This document shows, piece after piece, positions 23,093 to 31,700 of a stretch of DNA of 64,000 nucleotides. The translations under genes and the position numbers were made by a program. This DNA comes from Candidatus Rokuibacteriota bacterium (lineage in GTDB: Bacteria > Methylomirabilota > Methylomirabilia > Rokubacteriales > CSP1-6): positions 1 through 64,000 of the forward strand of contig QHRW01000112.1 of NCBI GenBank assembly GCA_003220265.1, read 5' to 3'. Under the pieces are notes generated by a model, which was not told the DNA's origin, did not search any database, and saw only the letters and a list, made by a program, of their open reading frames with translations. The first letter of the stretch is position 1, and each line of letters opens with the position of its first letter.

Positions 23093-24127
23093 CTACGGCA
23101 GGAGCTTGAACAGGGGCTCGAGATTCTTGGGGTCGGGCCGCAGCGTCCCGATGCCGTGGCGCCGGTAGAGCTCGACCACGGCCTCGTTGATCGGCGTCGG
23201 AATGCCGACCTTCTTGCCTTCGGCCACGACGTAGCCGTTGAGGTAGTCGATCTCGGTGCGGCGCCCACGCATCACGTCCTGCAGCAGCGAGGGCCGGCCC
23301 CCCGCGCGCGACCTGGCGTCGCGGCTGATGTCGGCTTCCACTTCGGCGAGGCCCCGGCCCTCGACGGCGTCGAGGAAGCGCTGCGGGGCGATGGACCAGA
23401 TCGGCTCCACCTCGAAGCCGCGCGCGCGACCGACACGGATCACCTCGGCGCCCAGGAACACGGCCAGCCGCCGCGGCCCCGGCTCCACGCGCAGCTCGGC
23501 CGTGCCAAGCCCGCTGAGGCCGGCGATGGGATTGGCCATGCAGTTGATCGCCAGCTTCGACCAGCGCTCACCGAAGAGATTCGTGGTCACGCTGGTCGGC
23601 GCCACCACGCTCAGCATCTCGGCCAGCGCGCGCGCTCGTGGCGTGTCGCGGCCGTCGAGCTCGCCGATCTTGAAGCCGGCGTGGCCGGCGTCCGTGCGCA
23701 TGGCGTGGCCGGCCTCGTACATGCCGGCCGCGATGAGGATCACGCAGCCCAGCGTGCGCTCGCGGCCGGCCACGGCGGCGACGCGCTCGTCGTTGATGCC
23801 GTTCTGGAAATCCACGACGACGCCGTCGGGGCGCGCGAGGTAGGCGAGGCCGAGCGCGGTGGCCCACTCGGTGTCGTAGGATTTCACGGCCACGAAGACG
23901 GCGTCGAACGGCTGCGTGAGGCGCTGCATCTCGTGCAGGTGGAGCGCCTTCACCGGGATCACGTGATCGCCGCAGGTGCCGGACAGGCGCAGGCCCTCGC
24001 GCTTGAGCCGCTCCACGTGCTCGGGCCACTGGTCCATCAGCGTCACGTCGTGGCCGCCCTTCGTGAGCAGCCCGCCCACGACGCAGCCGATCGCGCCGGC
24101 GCCCAGGATTCCGATGCGCATCGCCAT
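23093..24127 (-). CDS. 2-dehydropantoate 2-reductase family protein
   Basis: NADPH-dependent ketoreductase of the PanE/ApbA family, 344 residues. The N-terminal nucleotide fold is MRIGILGAGAIGCVVGGLL; the substrate region has NGIND and NPIAGLSGLGTAEL, with a conserved Lys in the helix at WSKLAINCMANP. It may reduce ketopantoate for coenzyme A or a related 2-keto acid; paralogues of this family are common and the neighbours are catabolic, so a role outside pantothenate is just as likely. Its -10 box is nine bases before the ATG. Confidence 0.83.
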   Translation of the reverse strand: MAMRIGILGAGAIGCVVGGLLTKGGHDVTLMDQWPEHVERLKREGLRLSGTCGDHVIPVKALHLHEMQRLTQPFDAVFVAVKSYDTEWATALGLAYLARPDGVVVDFQNGINDERVAAVAGRERTLGCVILIAAGMYEAGHAMRTDAGHAGFKIGELDGRDTPRARALAEMLSVVAPTSVTTNLFGERWSKLAINCMANPIAGLSGLGTAELRVEPGPRRLAVFLGAEVIRVGRARGFEVEPIWSIAPQRFLDAVEGRGLAEVEADISRDARSRAGGRPSLLQDVMRGRRTEIDYLNGYVVAEGKKVGIPTPINEAVVELYRRHGIGTLRPDPKNLEPLFKLLP

Positions 24128-24136
24128 GGTGCCGGC

Positions 24137-24189
24137 AGCCTACCGCGCGTCGCCGCGCATTGACAACCCCCGCCGCGAGCCCCTAGAGT
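24137..24189. promoter_or_regulatory. Divergent promoters sharing TTGACAA
   Basis: Plus strand: TTGACA (24160-24165), 17 bases, CTAGAG (24183-24188), ten bases before the ATG at 24199. Minus strand: TTGTCA (24166-24161), 18 bases, TAGGCT (24142-24137), nine bases before the ATG at 24127. The two -35 boxes overlap in one TTGACAA, so the divergent genes compete for or share polymerase. Neither gene has a ribosome site, which fits leaderless messages. Confidence 0.6.
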
Positions 24190-24198
24190 CGCCGCACA

Positions 24199-25098
24199 AT
24201 GATCGACTGGTCCGGCATCTACCACATCCTCGCCACGCCGTTCCTCGACGACGGCGCGCTCGACGTCGAGGGCCTGCCGCGTCTGGTCGACGCGGTGCTC
24301 GGCAGCGGCGTCGCGGGGATCACCATCCTCGGCATCGCGGGCGAGGCGCATCGCCTGAGCGACGAGGAGCGCCGCCGCGTGGTGGACGGGGTGGTGAAGG
24401 AAGCCCGCGGGCGCGTGCCGGTGGCGGTCGGCGTGTCGGCCTCCGGCACGCACCTGGCCTCGGGCTTCGCGGTGATGGCGCGCGAGCACGGCGCCGACGC
24501 CGTGATGGTGGCGCCGCCCGCGGGCGCGCGCAATCTCGACGCCGTGGCCGAGTACTACCAGGCCGTCGCCGCCGCCGGGCGCCTGCCCGTCGTGCTACAG
24601 GACGAGCCGGTGACGACCCAGGTCGTGATGCCGCCTGCGTTCATCGCGCGGCTCATCGCCGAGGTGGACGCGGCACAGGCGGTGAAGCTCGAGGAGGCGC
24701 CCACGCCGCCCAAGATCACGCGGCTGCGCGCGCTGGGCGGGCGGCAGGTGCCGATCTTCGGCGGGCTCGGGGGCGTGTACTTCTTCGAGGAGCTCTCGCG
24801 CGGCGCGGTCGGCGCCATGACGGGATTTCCGTATCCCGAGGCGCTGCGCGCGATCCACGCGCATTTCGCCGCGGGCCGCCGCGCCGAGGCGCGCGCGCTC
24901 TTCTACCGCTGGCTGCCGCTGATCCGCTACGAGAGCCAGCCGGGCTCCGTGCCCGGCACGTCGATGGCCATCCGCAAGGAGATCCTGCGCCGCCGCGGCT
25001 GGCTCCGCTCGGCGCGGGTACGGCCGCCGGCCACGGCGCTGGACGCCGCCACGCTGGAGGAGCTGTCGGAGATCATCGCCGCAGTCGTCCCGGAGTGA
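24199..25098 (+). CDS. DapA/NanA-family lyase or synthase
   Basis: Class I aldolase of the dihydrodipicolinate synthase superfamily, 299 residues. The Schiff-base lysine is K163 in QAVKLEEAP. The Tyr usually found about 30 residues earlier (Y-N-x-P in DapA) is replaced: the region reads VVLQDEPVTT. So it is not a standard DapA, and more likely splits or forms a keto-acid. It starts close to a leaderless promoter and overlaps the next gene by GTGA, so it works with the thiamine enzyme. Confidence 0.85.
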   Translation: MIDWSGIYHILATPFLDDGALDVEGLPRLVDAVLGSGVAGITILGIAGEAHRLSDEERRRVVDGVVKEARGRVPVAVGVSASGTHLASGFAVMAREHGADAVMVAPPAGARNLDAVAEYYQAVAAAGRLPVVLQDEPVTTQVVMPPAFIARLIAEVDAAQAVKLEEAPTPPKITRLRALGGRQVPIFGGLGGVYFFEELSRGAVGAMTGFPYPEALRAIHAHFAAGRRAEARALFYRWLPLIRYESQPGSVPGTSMAIRKEILRRRGWLRSARVRPPATALDAATLEELSEIIAAVVPE

Positions 25099-26705
25099 CC
25101 GGCGCCAGGCGGCTCGTCGGCGCGCTTGCCGCCGCCGGCGTCCGCCAGCTCTTCACGCTCTCCGGCAACCAGATCCTGTCCGTCTACGACGCGACGATTG
25201 GCCGCGACATCGAGCTGATCCACACGCGCCACGAGGCCGCCGCCGTCCACATGGCCGATGCCTGGGGCCGGCTCACCGAGCAGCCCGGCGTCGCGCTCGT
25301 CACCGCCGGGCCCGGGATGCTGAACGCGGTCTCCGCGCTCTACACCGCGCGCATGGCGGACTCGCCCGTCGTGCTGATGGCCGGCGCCAGCCCCCGCGGT
25401 CAGCGCGGGCGCGGCGCGTTTCAGGAGGTCGACCAGGTCGCGGTCGCGCGGCCCGTCGTGAAGGCGGGGTGGTCGATCGAGGATCCCGCGCGCGCAGGAG
25501 ATGACGTCGCGCGCGCGCTGGCGCTGGCCGCAAGCGGCCGGCCGGGCCCGGTGTACCTCAGCCTGCCCGGCGACGTGCTCGAGGGCGCGGCGCCGGACGC
25601 CGACGGAGCATCATCAACGGCGGGCGGGGAGCGCGTGCTGCCCGCACTCGGCGAGCGAGACGCGCTGGCCGTCGTCGCGCTGCTGGCCGAGGCCAAGCGC
25701 CCGCTGATCCTGACGGGCCCGGCGATGGGCCGTGGTGCGCGATGGGCGGCGGTCGAGCGCCTGGCGAGCGCGGTCGGCGCGCCGGCGCTGCCGATCGAGA
25801 GCCCGCGCGGCGTCAACGACCCCTGGCTGCGCGGCGCCACGCGGCTGCTCGGCGAGGCCGACGTCGTGCTGCTCCTCGGCAAGCCGCTCGACTACTCGCT
25901 GCGCTTCGGCGAGGCATTTGCGCGCGGCGCGCGCGTGATCGCCCTCGACCTGGATGCCGTCGCCGACGCCAGGGGGATCACGCTGAGCCTCACCGGTGAC
26001 CCGGCGCCGGCCGCCGAGCGCCTGGCGGCGGTGGCCGCCACCCGCGCGCGGCCGGTCACGGCGTGGCGCGACGAGGTCGAGGCCGCGCGGCGCGCGACCC
26101 CGCCGACGTGGGAAGCGCTGCGCCGCGCCGACGGCGCGCCGATCCACCCGTTGCGTGTGTGCGACGCGCTGGCGCCGCACGTCGCGGCGGGCGCGCTCCT
26201 GATCACCGACGGCGGCGAGTTTGGCCAGTGGGTGCAGGCCGGCCTCGCCCCGCGCGAGCGCATCATCAACGGGCTCAGCGGCTCCATCGGCAGCGCGCTG
26301 CCGATGGCCATCGGCGCCAAGCGGGCCCAGCCCGACCGGCCGGTGATCGCCGCGATGGGCGACGGCACGTTCGGCTTTCACGCCTTCGAGCTGGACACGG
26401 CGGTGCGCCACGGGCTGCCGATCGTCGTGGTGATCGGCAACGACGCCCGCTGGAATGCCGAGCACACGCTGCAGCTCCGCACCTACGGCGCCGAGCGCAC
26501 GGTGGGCTGCGAGCTGCTGCCCTCGCGCTACGACCAGCTCGCCGCCGCGCTCGGCTGCCACGGCGAGCTCGTGCAGCGGCCCGATGAGCTGGCGCCGGCG
26601 CTCGCGCGCGCGCTGGGGGCGGGGCGCCCCGCCTGCGTGAACGTGCTCATCGACGGCCAGCCGGCGCCGACCTTCGGCGGCGGCGGCACGCGCGGGCAGG
26701 CGTGA
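25095..26705 (+). CDS. Thiamine pyrophosphate-dependent enzyme, acetolactate synthase-like
   Basis: 536 residues with the three-part layout of TPP enzymes. The catalytic Glu lies in TRHEAAAVHMADAWGR (about residue 39); the TPP/Mg motif is GDGTFGFHAFELDTAVRHGL ending in ND about 28 residues later; the central domain is LLEAKRPLILTGPAMGRG-like. The FAD-binding loop of true acetolactate synthase is weak, so a decarboxylase or a C-C lyase is also possible. It follows the DapA-like enzyme with GTGA overlap, suggesting that one feeds the other. Confidence 0.86.
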   Translation: MTGARRLVGALAAAGVRQLFTLSGNQILSVYDATIGRDIELIHTRHEAAAVHMADAWGRLTEQPGVALVTAGPGMLNAVSALYTARMADSPVVLMAGASPRGQRGRGAFQEVDQVAVARPVVKAGWSIEDPARAGDDVARALALAASGRPGPVYLSLPGDVLEGAAPDADGASSTAGGERVLPALGERDALAVVALLAEAKRPLILTGPAMGRGARWAAVERLASAVGAPALPIESPRGVNDPWLRGATRLLGEADVVLLLGKPLDYSLRFGEAFARGARVIALDLDAVADARGITLSLTGDPAPAAERLAAVAATRARPVTAWRDEVEAARRATPPTWEALRRADGAPIHPLRVCDALAPHVAAGALLITDGGEFGQWVQAGLAPRERIINGLSGSIGSALPMAIGAKRAQPDRPVIAAMGDGTFGFHAFELDTAVRHGLPIVVVIGNDARWNAEHTLQLRTYGAERTVGCELLPSRYDQLAAALGCHGELVQRPDELAPALARALGAGRPACVNVLIDGQPAPTFGGGGTRGQA

Positions 26706-27167
26706 TCACGTCGACGTTCGCGAAAGGAACGCTCGAGCTTTTTCAGAAAACCCGAATCGATACGAAAGTATCCCGAGGCCGATGAACATCAGAACGTTCC
26801 CGATGAAGGCGCCCCCTCGTTGTGCGGGGGTGCTCAGCTCGTACTTCGGCAGACCCTGGCCGGGAGGGGGCGAAGTCAGCTGGGCGTAGGCGACCACGAG
26901 GAACACGATCGACAGTGCGGCAAGTCCCAGCATCCGGCTCTTCGGCCAGCGCTTCCAGATCGCCACCACCGTGACGACGAGAAAGCTCAGCAGTCCTGCC
27001 TTGATCACGAATTCGGCGAAGAACAGCATCACGTCAGCCGGCGCCTTCGCGGATCGCCACAGGCTCGTGAAGGCCGCCACCGTCCAGGCCAGGACAGCCG
27101 GAAAGAAGATCACGCACGCCATCAAGAGCAGGGCCTGCACGAGCCAGACGGACAGCGGACGTTTCAT
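26706..27167 (-). CDS. Four-helix membrane protein of unknown function
   Basis: 153 residues with four hydrophobic stretches (LVQALLLMACVIFFPAVLAW, FVIKAGLLSFLVVTVVAIW, MLGLAALSIVFLVVAYAQL and a last one at VLMFIGLGILSYRF). It is less GC-rich than neighbours. Its stop abuts the stop of the TPP gene with no gap. Its ATG overlaps the stop of the ferritin-like gene (ATGA), so it is the second gene of a two-gene operon. No family recognised. Confidence 0.7.
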   Translation of the reverse strand: MKRPLSVWLVQALLLMACVIFFPAVLAWTVAAFTSLWRSAKAPADVMLFFAEFVIKAGLLSFLVVTVVAIWKRWPKSRMLGLAALSIVFLVVAYAQLTSPPPGQGLPKYELSTPAQRGGAFIGNVLMFIGLGILSYRFGFSEKARAFLSRTST

Positions 27168-27712
27168 GACGGGCTGATCGTATGATGCAGCTCACGCTCG
27201 AAGGACGCGCGGATTTCGCTGCGGGGTGGTGGCGCCGGCCACATGGGCAGCCGGTCCGCCAGGCGATGCGTCAGGACGCGCGACCGGAAGTATTGCTCGT
27301 GGTCCCACTCGACCTCGGCCATGGTGAGCAGGCAGTCCGCGAACTCGGGGCGACCGGCGCGCACGGCGAGGCGCGCGGCCGTTTCGTATTCCACGATGTT
27401 CCGGCGCTCGAGCCGGCCGGCGCCGTACATCGGCGCGAGCCAGCCGCCCACGCCGCAGAACAGCGCGAGCGTTCGCCCCACGGCACTGGCCCGTCGCTCG
27501 CGTGCCGGGGACGGCTCCATCCCGATCCGTGCGAGCATGCCGCCGACGAGATCGCGGTGGTGCCACTCCTCCTCCTCGATCTGACGGATCCGCGCGCGCT
27601 CGTCCGGATCCCTGACCGACTGCCAGTGGCCGCGGTACGCCAAGGCCGCGGCGAGCTCGCCCGAGTAAGCGAGCCGGAGAATGGCTGCGAGTGCCTCGAG
27701 CGCGTTCCCCAT
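27164..27712 (-). CDS. Ferritin-like diiron domain protein
   Basis: 182 residues, helical. The likely metal ligands are in SGELAAALAYRGHW, IEEEEWHHRDL, LERRNIVEYETAARL and MAEVEWDHEQYF, the two E...E-x-x-H pattern of ferritin-like four-helix bundles as in manganese catalase, COQ7 or miaE-type proteins. It is encoded with a membrane protein. Which oxidation it performs is unknown. Confidence 0.72.
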   Translation of the reverse strand: MGNALEALAAILRLAYSGELAAALAYRGHWQSVRDPDERARIRQIEEEEWHHRDLVGGMLARIGMEPSPARERRASAVGRTLALFCGVGGWLAPMYGAGRLERRNIVEYETAARLAVRAGRPEFADCLLTMAEVEWDHEQYFRSRVLTHRLADRLPMWPAPPPRSEIRASFERELHHTISPS

Positions 27713-27777
27713 GCGCCCCTCCTCCCGGGGAGGTAGGCTAGCATTTCCGCAGCGCCAAACTCCATGGAGGGATCACG

Positions 27778-28131
27778 ATGACGATCTCCAGCCGCTTCCT
27801 CTTCTCGGCCGCGATGGACGTGACGCCGGATCGCGAGAAGCTCTTCCACGAGGTCTACGACACCGAGCACATCCCGCTGATCCTGCAGGTGCCGGGCGTC
27901 GTGTCGGCCACGCGCTTCGCCGTCCAGCCCTTCAGCATGGTCCTCGGCGGCGAGCGCAAGACGATGGACCCCCAGGGCGCCCCGCGCTTCCACGCGCTCT
28001 ACGAGCTGGAGAGCCCGGACGTGCTGCTGAGCGAGGCGTTCGCCAAGGCAGTCGACCAGGGGCGCTGGCCCGGGCAGGTGCGCCCGCACACGAGCAACCG
28101 CCGCCATCTCATGCTGAAGCGGCTGCCATAG
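27778..28131 (+). CDS. Dimeric alpha/beta-barrel protein, DUF4286/EthD-like
   Basis: 117 residues behind a good ribosome site (GGAGGG). The sequence MDVTPDREKLFHEVYDTEHI, then LQVPGVVSATRF and PRFHALYELESPDV, is the usual pattern of the EthD/DUF4286 ferredoxin-like fold in which two subunits form a barrel. Members often assist ring-cleavage or hydrocarbon catabolism, but here the only neighbour that fits is the aldolase. Confidence 0.7.
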   Translation: MTISSRFLFSAAMDVTPDREKLFHEVYDTEHIPLILQVPGVVSATRFAVQPFSMVLGGERKTMDPQGAPRFHALYELESPDVLLSEAFAKAVDQGRWPGQVRPHTSNRRHLMLKRLP

Positions 28132-28150
28132 CGACGGGGGCCAGGGCGCG

Positions 28151-28156
28151 TATAAT
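28151..28156 (+). promoter_or_regulatory. TATAAT box ahead of the aldolase gene
   Basis: A perfect TATAAT, 48 bases before the GTG at 28205; no good -35 box at 16-18 bases upstream, where the previous gene ends. Confidence 0.4.
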
Positions 28157-28204
28157 CCGCGGTGCCCCGGACCCGGCAGTGGCCGGGGGCGAGAGGAGCC
28201 CGCC

Positions 28205-28999
28205 GTGCGAGCGAACAAGCTGAGGGAGATCTGGAAGAGGGGCGAGGCGGTCGTCAATGGCTGGCTGTCGATTCCCAGCGCGTTCTCGGCCGAGGTGATG
28301 TCGCATCAGGGCTTCGACTCGCTGACCATCGACATGCAGCACGGCGTCGTGGATTACCAGGTTGCGGTGACCATGCTGCAGGCGATCTCCACGACCGGTG
28401 TCGTGCCCCTGGCTCGCGTGCCGTGGAACGATCCGGCCCGGATCATGAAAATCCTGGACGCGGGCGCCTACGGGATCATCTGTCCGATGATCAACACCCG
28501 GAAGGAAGCCCAGGCGCTGGTGGCCGCCGCCCGCTACTATCCAGCCGGGTATCGCTCGTGGGGCCCGGTGCGCGCCTCCATCTATGCCGGCACCGACTAC
28601 TCGCCGGCCAAGGCCAACGACGAGATCGTCGTCATGCCGATGATCGAGACGGCCGAGGCCGTCAAAAACATCGACGACATCCTGAGCGTCCCGGGCATCG
28701 ACGCCGTCTACGTGGGGCCCGCCGATCTCTCGATCACGCTCGGCTGCACGCCGAAGCTCGACCAGACGGAGCAGCCGGTGGTGGAGGCGCAGCAGGTCAT
28801 CGCGGCGGCGTGCAAGCGCCACAACGTGGCGGCCGGCATCCACTGCGGGGTCTCGTCCTACGCGCTCAAGATGATCGCGGGCGGCTACCAGTTCGTCACG
28901 CTGGCCAGCGAGTCGCGCATGATGGCCGCACGGGCGGCCGACGAAGTCGCCGCGGTCCGCAAGAGCGGAGTCTCGGCAGGGAAGCTGCCGGCTTATTAA
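28205..28999 (+). CDS. HpcH/HpaI-family aldolase
   Basis: Class II metal-dependent aldolase of 264 residues. The metal and substrate sites are seen as LTIDMQHG, VMPMIETAEAV and YVGPADLSITLG. It cleaves 2-keto-4-hydroxy acids to pyruvate or glyoxylate and an aldehyde. The GTG start at 28205 leaves the usual N-terminal helix (RANKLREIWKRGEAVVNGWL). The stop TAA is directly followed by copy B of the dispersed element, from which the Nudix gene begins. Confidence 0.9.
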   Translation: MRANKLREIWKRGEAVVNGWLSIPSAFSAEVMSHQGFDSLTIDMQHGVVDYQVAVTMLQAISTTGVVPLARVPWNDPARIMKILDAGAYGIICPMINTRKEAQALVAAARYYPAGYRSWGPVRASIYAGTDYSPAKANDEIVVMPMIETAEAVKNIDDILSVPGIDAVYVGPADLSITLGCTPKLDQTEQPVVEAQQVIAAACKRHNVAAGIHCGVSSYALKMIAGGYQFVTLASESRMMAARAADEVAAVRKSGVSAGKLPAY

Positions 29000-29063
29000 G
29001 TGGGGGGCCCCAACACCCCCCCGCCGCTCGGCAGCGCCCCGGCGGAGCCGGGGCGCGCCTCGA
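29000..29063 (+). repeat. Dispersed two-hairpin element, copy B
   Basis: Begins at the base after the aldolase TAA. It keeps the G-run of hairpin 1, a shortened middle, and the second hairpin with arms CGCCCCGGC and GCCGGGGCG. The Nudix gene's only good start, GTG 29000, is its first base. Confidence 0.55.
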
Positions 29064-29680
29064 CACGGTTCGACACGGCGCTGCGGGCGCGGACGCGCGC
29101 GCACCTGAACGGGTTCGCCCACCGGGCCCACGCGCCGGCGGAGCGGCGGCCGGCCGCGGTGGCGATCGTGCTGGTGCCGGACGAAGACGGGCGCGCGTGC
29201 TTCCTGCTCACGCGACGCGCGGCCACGCTGCGCGCGCACGCGCGGCAGTGGGCGCTGCCGGGCGGGCGGCTCGAGCCGGGCGAGAGTCCCGAGGCCGCCG
29301 CGCTGCGCGAGCTGCGCGAGGAACTGGGCGTGGTCCTGGACGGCGACACGGTCCTGGGCCGGCTCGACGATTATCCGACGCGCTCGGGCTTCGTCATCAC
29401 CCCGGTCGTCGTGTGGGGCGAGAGCGCGGCGGAGCCGACGCTCAACGCCGACGAGGTGGCGCGCGTCTACCGGGTGCCGCTCGACGATCTCGATCGGCCG
29501 GAAGTGCCGATCCTGGTCACGATCCCGGAGAGCGAGCGGCCCGTGATCCAGATGCCGCTGCTGGGCACGCTGATCCACGCGCCGACCGCCGCGGTGCTCT
29601 ACCAGCTCCGCGAGGTCGTGATGCACGGCCGCGCGACGCGTGTGGATCACTTCGAGCAGCCGGTGTGGGCGTGGCGGTAG
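29000..29680 (+). CDS. Nudix hydrolase, CoA pyrophosphatase-like
   Basis: 226 residues. The Nudix box is [20 protein letters not shown] plus ELG, with the expected glutamates; the preceding [20 protein letters not shown] and the length match NudL-type CoA or acyl-CoA pyrophosphatases that break the diphosphate. No ATG, GTG or TTG in this frame lies between the element and the domain apart from GTG 29000, so about 25 residues ([18 protein letters not shown]) are encoded by the repeat. The real N-terminus may instead be shorter with a rarer start codon. Confidence 0.83.
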   Translation: MGGPNTPPPLGSAPAEPGRASTRFDTALRARTRAHLNGFAHRAHAPAERRPAAVAIVLVPDEDGRACFLLTRRAATLRAHARQWALPGGRLEPGESPEAAALRELREELGVVLDGDTVLGRLDDYPTRSGFVITPVVVWGESAAEPTLNADEVARVYRVPLDDLDRPEVPILVTIPESERPVIQMPLLGTLIHAPTAAVLYQLREVVMHGRATRVDHFEQPVWAWR

Positions 29681-29724
29681 TGCGAGCCGAAGCGCCGCCG
29701 CGGCGCTGAGGCGAGCCTGTAAAC

Positions 29725-29828
29725 AAGATTGGGAAGCATTCACCGGTCACGCGGGCCGATGCCAGCAAACGAAGAATGGGAAGCATTCACCGGCCACGCT
29801 GACCGGTGCCTGAACGCGAGAATGGGAG
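29725..29828 (+). repeat. 47-bp direct repeat before the SDR gene
   Basis: Units at 29725-29771 and 29772-29818 share GGGAAGCATTCACCGG followed by CACGC; a third begins at 29819 with AGAATGGGAG and runs into the ribosome site of the SDR at 29836. Upper unit differs at several bases. Gap 29681-29835 is otherwise empty. Confidence 0.55.
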
Positions 29829-29835
29829 AACAGTG

Positions 29836-30624
29836 ATGGGAGCGCTCGAGGGCCAGGTCGCGATCGTGACGGGCGCGGGCACCGGCATCGGCGAGGTGAC
29901 GGCGAGCATGCTCGCCGCCGAGGGCGCGCAGGTGGTGATCTGCGGCCGGCGTCAGGCCCCGCTCGACGGCGTGGTGAAGACGATCGAGAAGGGCGGCGGC
30001 AAATGCGCGGCGCGCGCGGTGGATCTGGAAGATCCCGACGCGGCGGCGGCGTTCGTCACGTGGACGCTGGAGCGCTTCGGCCGCGTGGACGTGCTGGTCA
30101 ACAACGCCGGCCACTCGAGCCACGCGCGCTCCATCCGCTGGGTGGGCCGCAAGGAGTGGGACAGCGTGATGGCCGTCAACGTCCACGCGGTCTACGTGCT
30201 GACGCAGGCCGTGCTCCCCGGCATGATCCAGCGCAAGCGCGGCACGATCGTGACGGTCGGCTCGCTGGCCGCTCTGAAGGCCGGGCTCATCGGCGGCGCC
30301 CCGTACGGCGCGGCCAAGGCGGCCGTGCGCAACCTCATGCAGCACATCCACAACACGCTGCGCAACGAGGGCATCCGCGCGACGATCATCATGCCGGCCG
30401 AGGTGGACACGCCCATCCTCGACAAGCGCCCGCTGCCGCCGGACGCCGCCGCCCGCGCGACGATGATGATGCCGGAGGACGTGGCGCGCGCCATCATGCT
30501 GTGCGTGACGCTGCCGCCACGCACGGTGGTCGAGGAGATGGTGATCAGTCCGACGATCCTGCGCGACCAGAGCAAGGACCTGGCGGTGGCCGCCAAGGCG
30601 GGCGCCCCGGAAGGAGCGGTATGA
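29836..30624 (+). CDS. SDR-family oxidoreductase
   Basis: Short-chain dehydrogenase of 262 residues. The cofactor loop is VTGAGTGIGEVTASM; NNAGHSSHA and the catalytic Ser-Tyr-Lys triad appear as GSLAALKAGLIGGAPYGAAK. ATG 29836 follows GGGAGA; an in-frame GTG at 29806 would start in the repeat. It runs in an operon with the selenocysteine redoxin (ATGA overlap) and the next SDR. Confidence 0.9.
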   Translation: MGALEGQVAIVTGAGTGIGEVTASMLAAEGAQVVICGRRQAPLDGVVKTIEKGGGKCAARAVDLEDPDAAAAFVTWTLERFGRVDVLVNNAGHSSHARSIRWVGRKEWDSVMAVNVHAVYVLTQAVLPGMIQRKRGTIVTVGSLAALKAGLIGGAPYGAAKAAVRNLMQHIHNTLRNEGIRATIIMPAEVDTPILDKRPLPPDAAARATMMMPEDVARAIMLCVTLPPRTVVEEMVISPTILRDQSKDLAVAAKAGAPEGAV

Positions 30625-31685
30625 GCATGGAGGCCTTCACGATCATCGACGGCGACAAGGCCGCGGCGGTCAACGCGCGCCGCGACGGCGATCACGTGTG
30701 GCTCGATCCGGCCGGCGTGAAGGACGCGCTCGGCTGGGAGATCCACGATGGGCTCCTCTGCAACGACAGCATGTGCATCCCGCTCGACAACGAGGCGAGC
30801 CTCGTGCGCGACGGTGCCATCGGCCTGGCCGGGCTGGCGGCGGCCATGGACCGCGCGCTCGCCGTCGATCTCGACGAGCGCGCGGCCTTCCTCGGCGGCT
30901 CGGCGCGCGAGCGCAGCCAGGCGCTCGCCGCGCAGCAGGCGCCGGACTTCGCGCTGCCGGATCTCGCGGGGCGCACGCACACCCTCGGCGAGCACCGCGG
31001 CAAGAAGGTCCTGCTCGTCGCCTGGGCCTCCTGGTGAGGCTGCCGTCTCGACCTGCCGGTCTGGCAGGAGCTGTACGAGGAGCTGAAGGGGCGCGGCTTC
31101 ACCGTCATCACCGTCGCCCTCGACAAGAGCGCCGACGACGCGCGGCCGTGGATCGAGAAGGCCCAGCCCGCGCACCCCTCGCTCGTCGACACGCGGCACG
31201 TGCTGGCCGATCTCTACAACGTCGTCAACGTGCCGACCATCTTCTGGATCGACGAGCGCGGGCGCATCGTGCGCCCGAACGACGTGGCCTTCGGCACCGA
31301 CACCTTCAAGCACATCACGGGGCTCGAGTCCGCGCGGCACCTGACGGCGCTGCGCGCGTGGGTGCGCGGTGAGACGCCCGCGCTCAGCGCGGAGGACGTG
31401 AAGCGCCACCAGCCGCTGCCGACGGCGGCCGATCAGCAGGCGCGGGCGGAGTTCGGGTTGGGCCAGTGGCTGTGGGCCCAGGGCCGCACGGCGGCCGCGG
31501 AGCGCCACTTCGTGCGCGGCGGTGAGCTGGCGCCGCACGACTTCACCATCCGGCGCGGCACCATGCCGATGCGCAACATCGATCCGATGGGCCCGCAGTT
31601 CCGCGAAATGCTGCAGGCCTGGGTCGGCGGCGGTCAGCCGTACTACCGCCCGCTGCCCGACACTGCCGCCAAACAGACGTCATAA
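30621..31685 (+). CDS. Redoxin-family selenoprotein (in-frame TGA at codon 139)
   Basis: The reading frame from ATG 30621 (AAGGAG upstream, ATGA overlap with the SDR) runs to TAA 31683, interrupted only by TGA at 31035-31037. Around it the protein reads LLVAWASW, TGA, GCRLDLPVW, exactly where related redoxins have WASWCGCR: the TGA stands for the first active-site cysteine, so I read it as selenocysteine in a U-x-C pair with C141. A 6-bp stem and GGTCT loop, starting 14 bases later, resembles a bacterial SECIS. The product has 354 residues: a 100-residue N-terminal domain (LGWEIHDGLLCNDSMCIPLD), a thioredoxin-like domain (about 107-245; VNVPTIFWIDERGRIVRP), and a C-terminal helical part with a W/Y-rich end. 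It most likely reduces peroxides or disulfides. It would otherwise be two fragments (stop at 31037) of a pseudogene. Confidence 0.82.
31052..31068 (+). promoter_or_regulatory. SECIS-like hairpin after TGA 31035
   Basis: Stem CCTGCC/GGCAGG with loop GGTCT. The loop begins 20 bases after the TGA, within the spacing known for bacterial SECIS elements; the loop GGUCU matches the apical loop of E. coli fdhF. It codes L-P-V-W-Q, residues conserved in the family, so part of the match could be coincidence. Confidence 0.65.
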
Positions 31686-31700
31686 AGGAGGATCCGACCG

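Noticed and set aside
30003-31037. Reading the redoxin as two genes, one ending at 31037 and one starting at 31200
   Set aside because: The frame is unbroken on both sides of the TGA, domain sequence continues across it, and no ribosome site precedes the later ATG or GTG codons.
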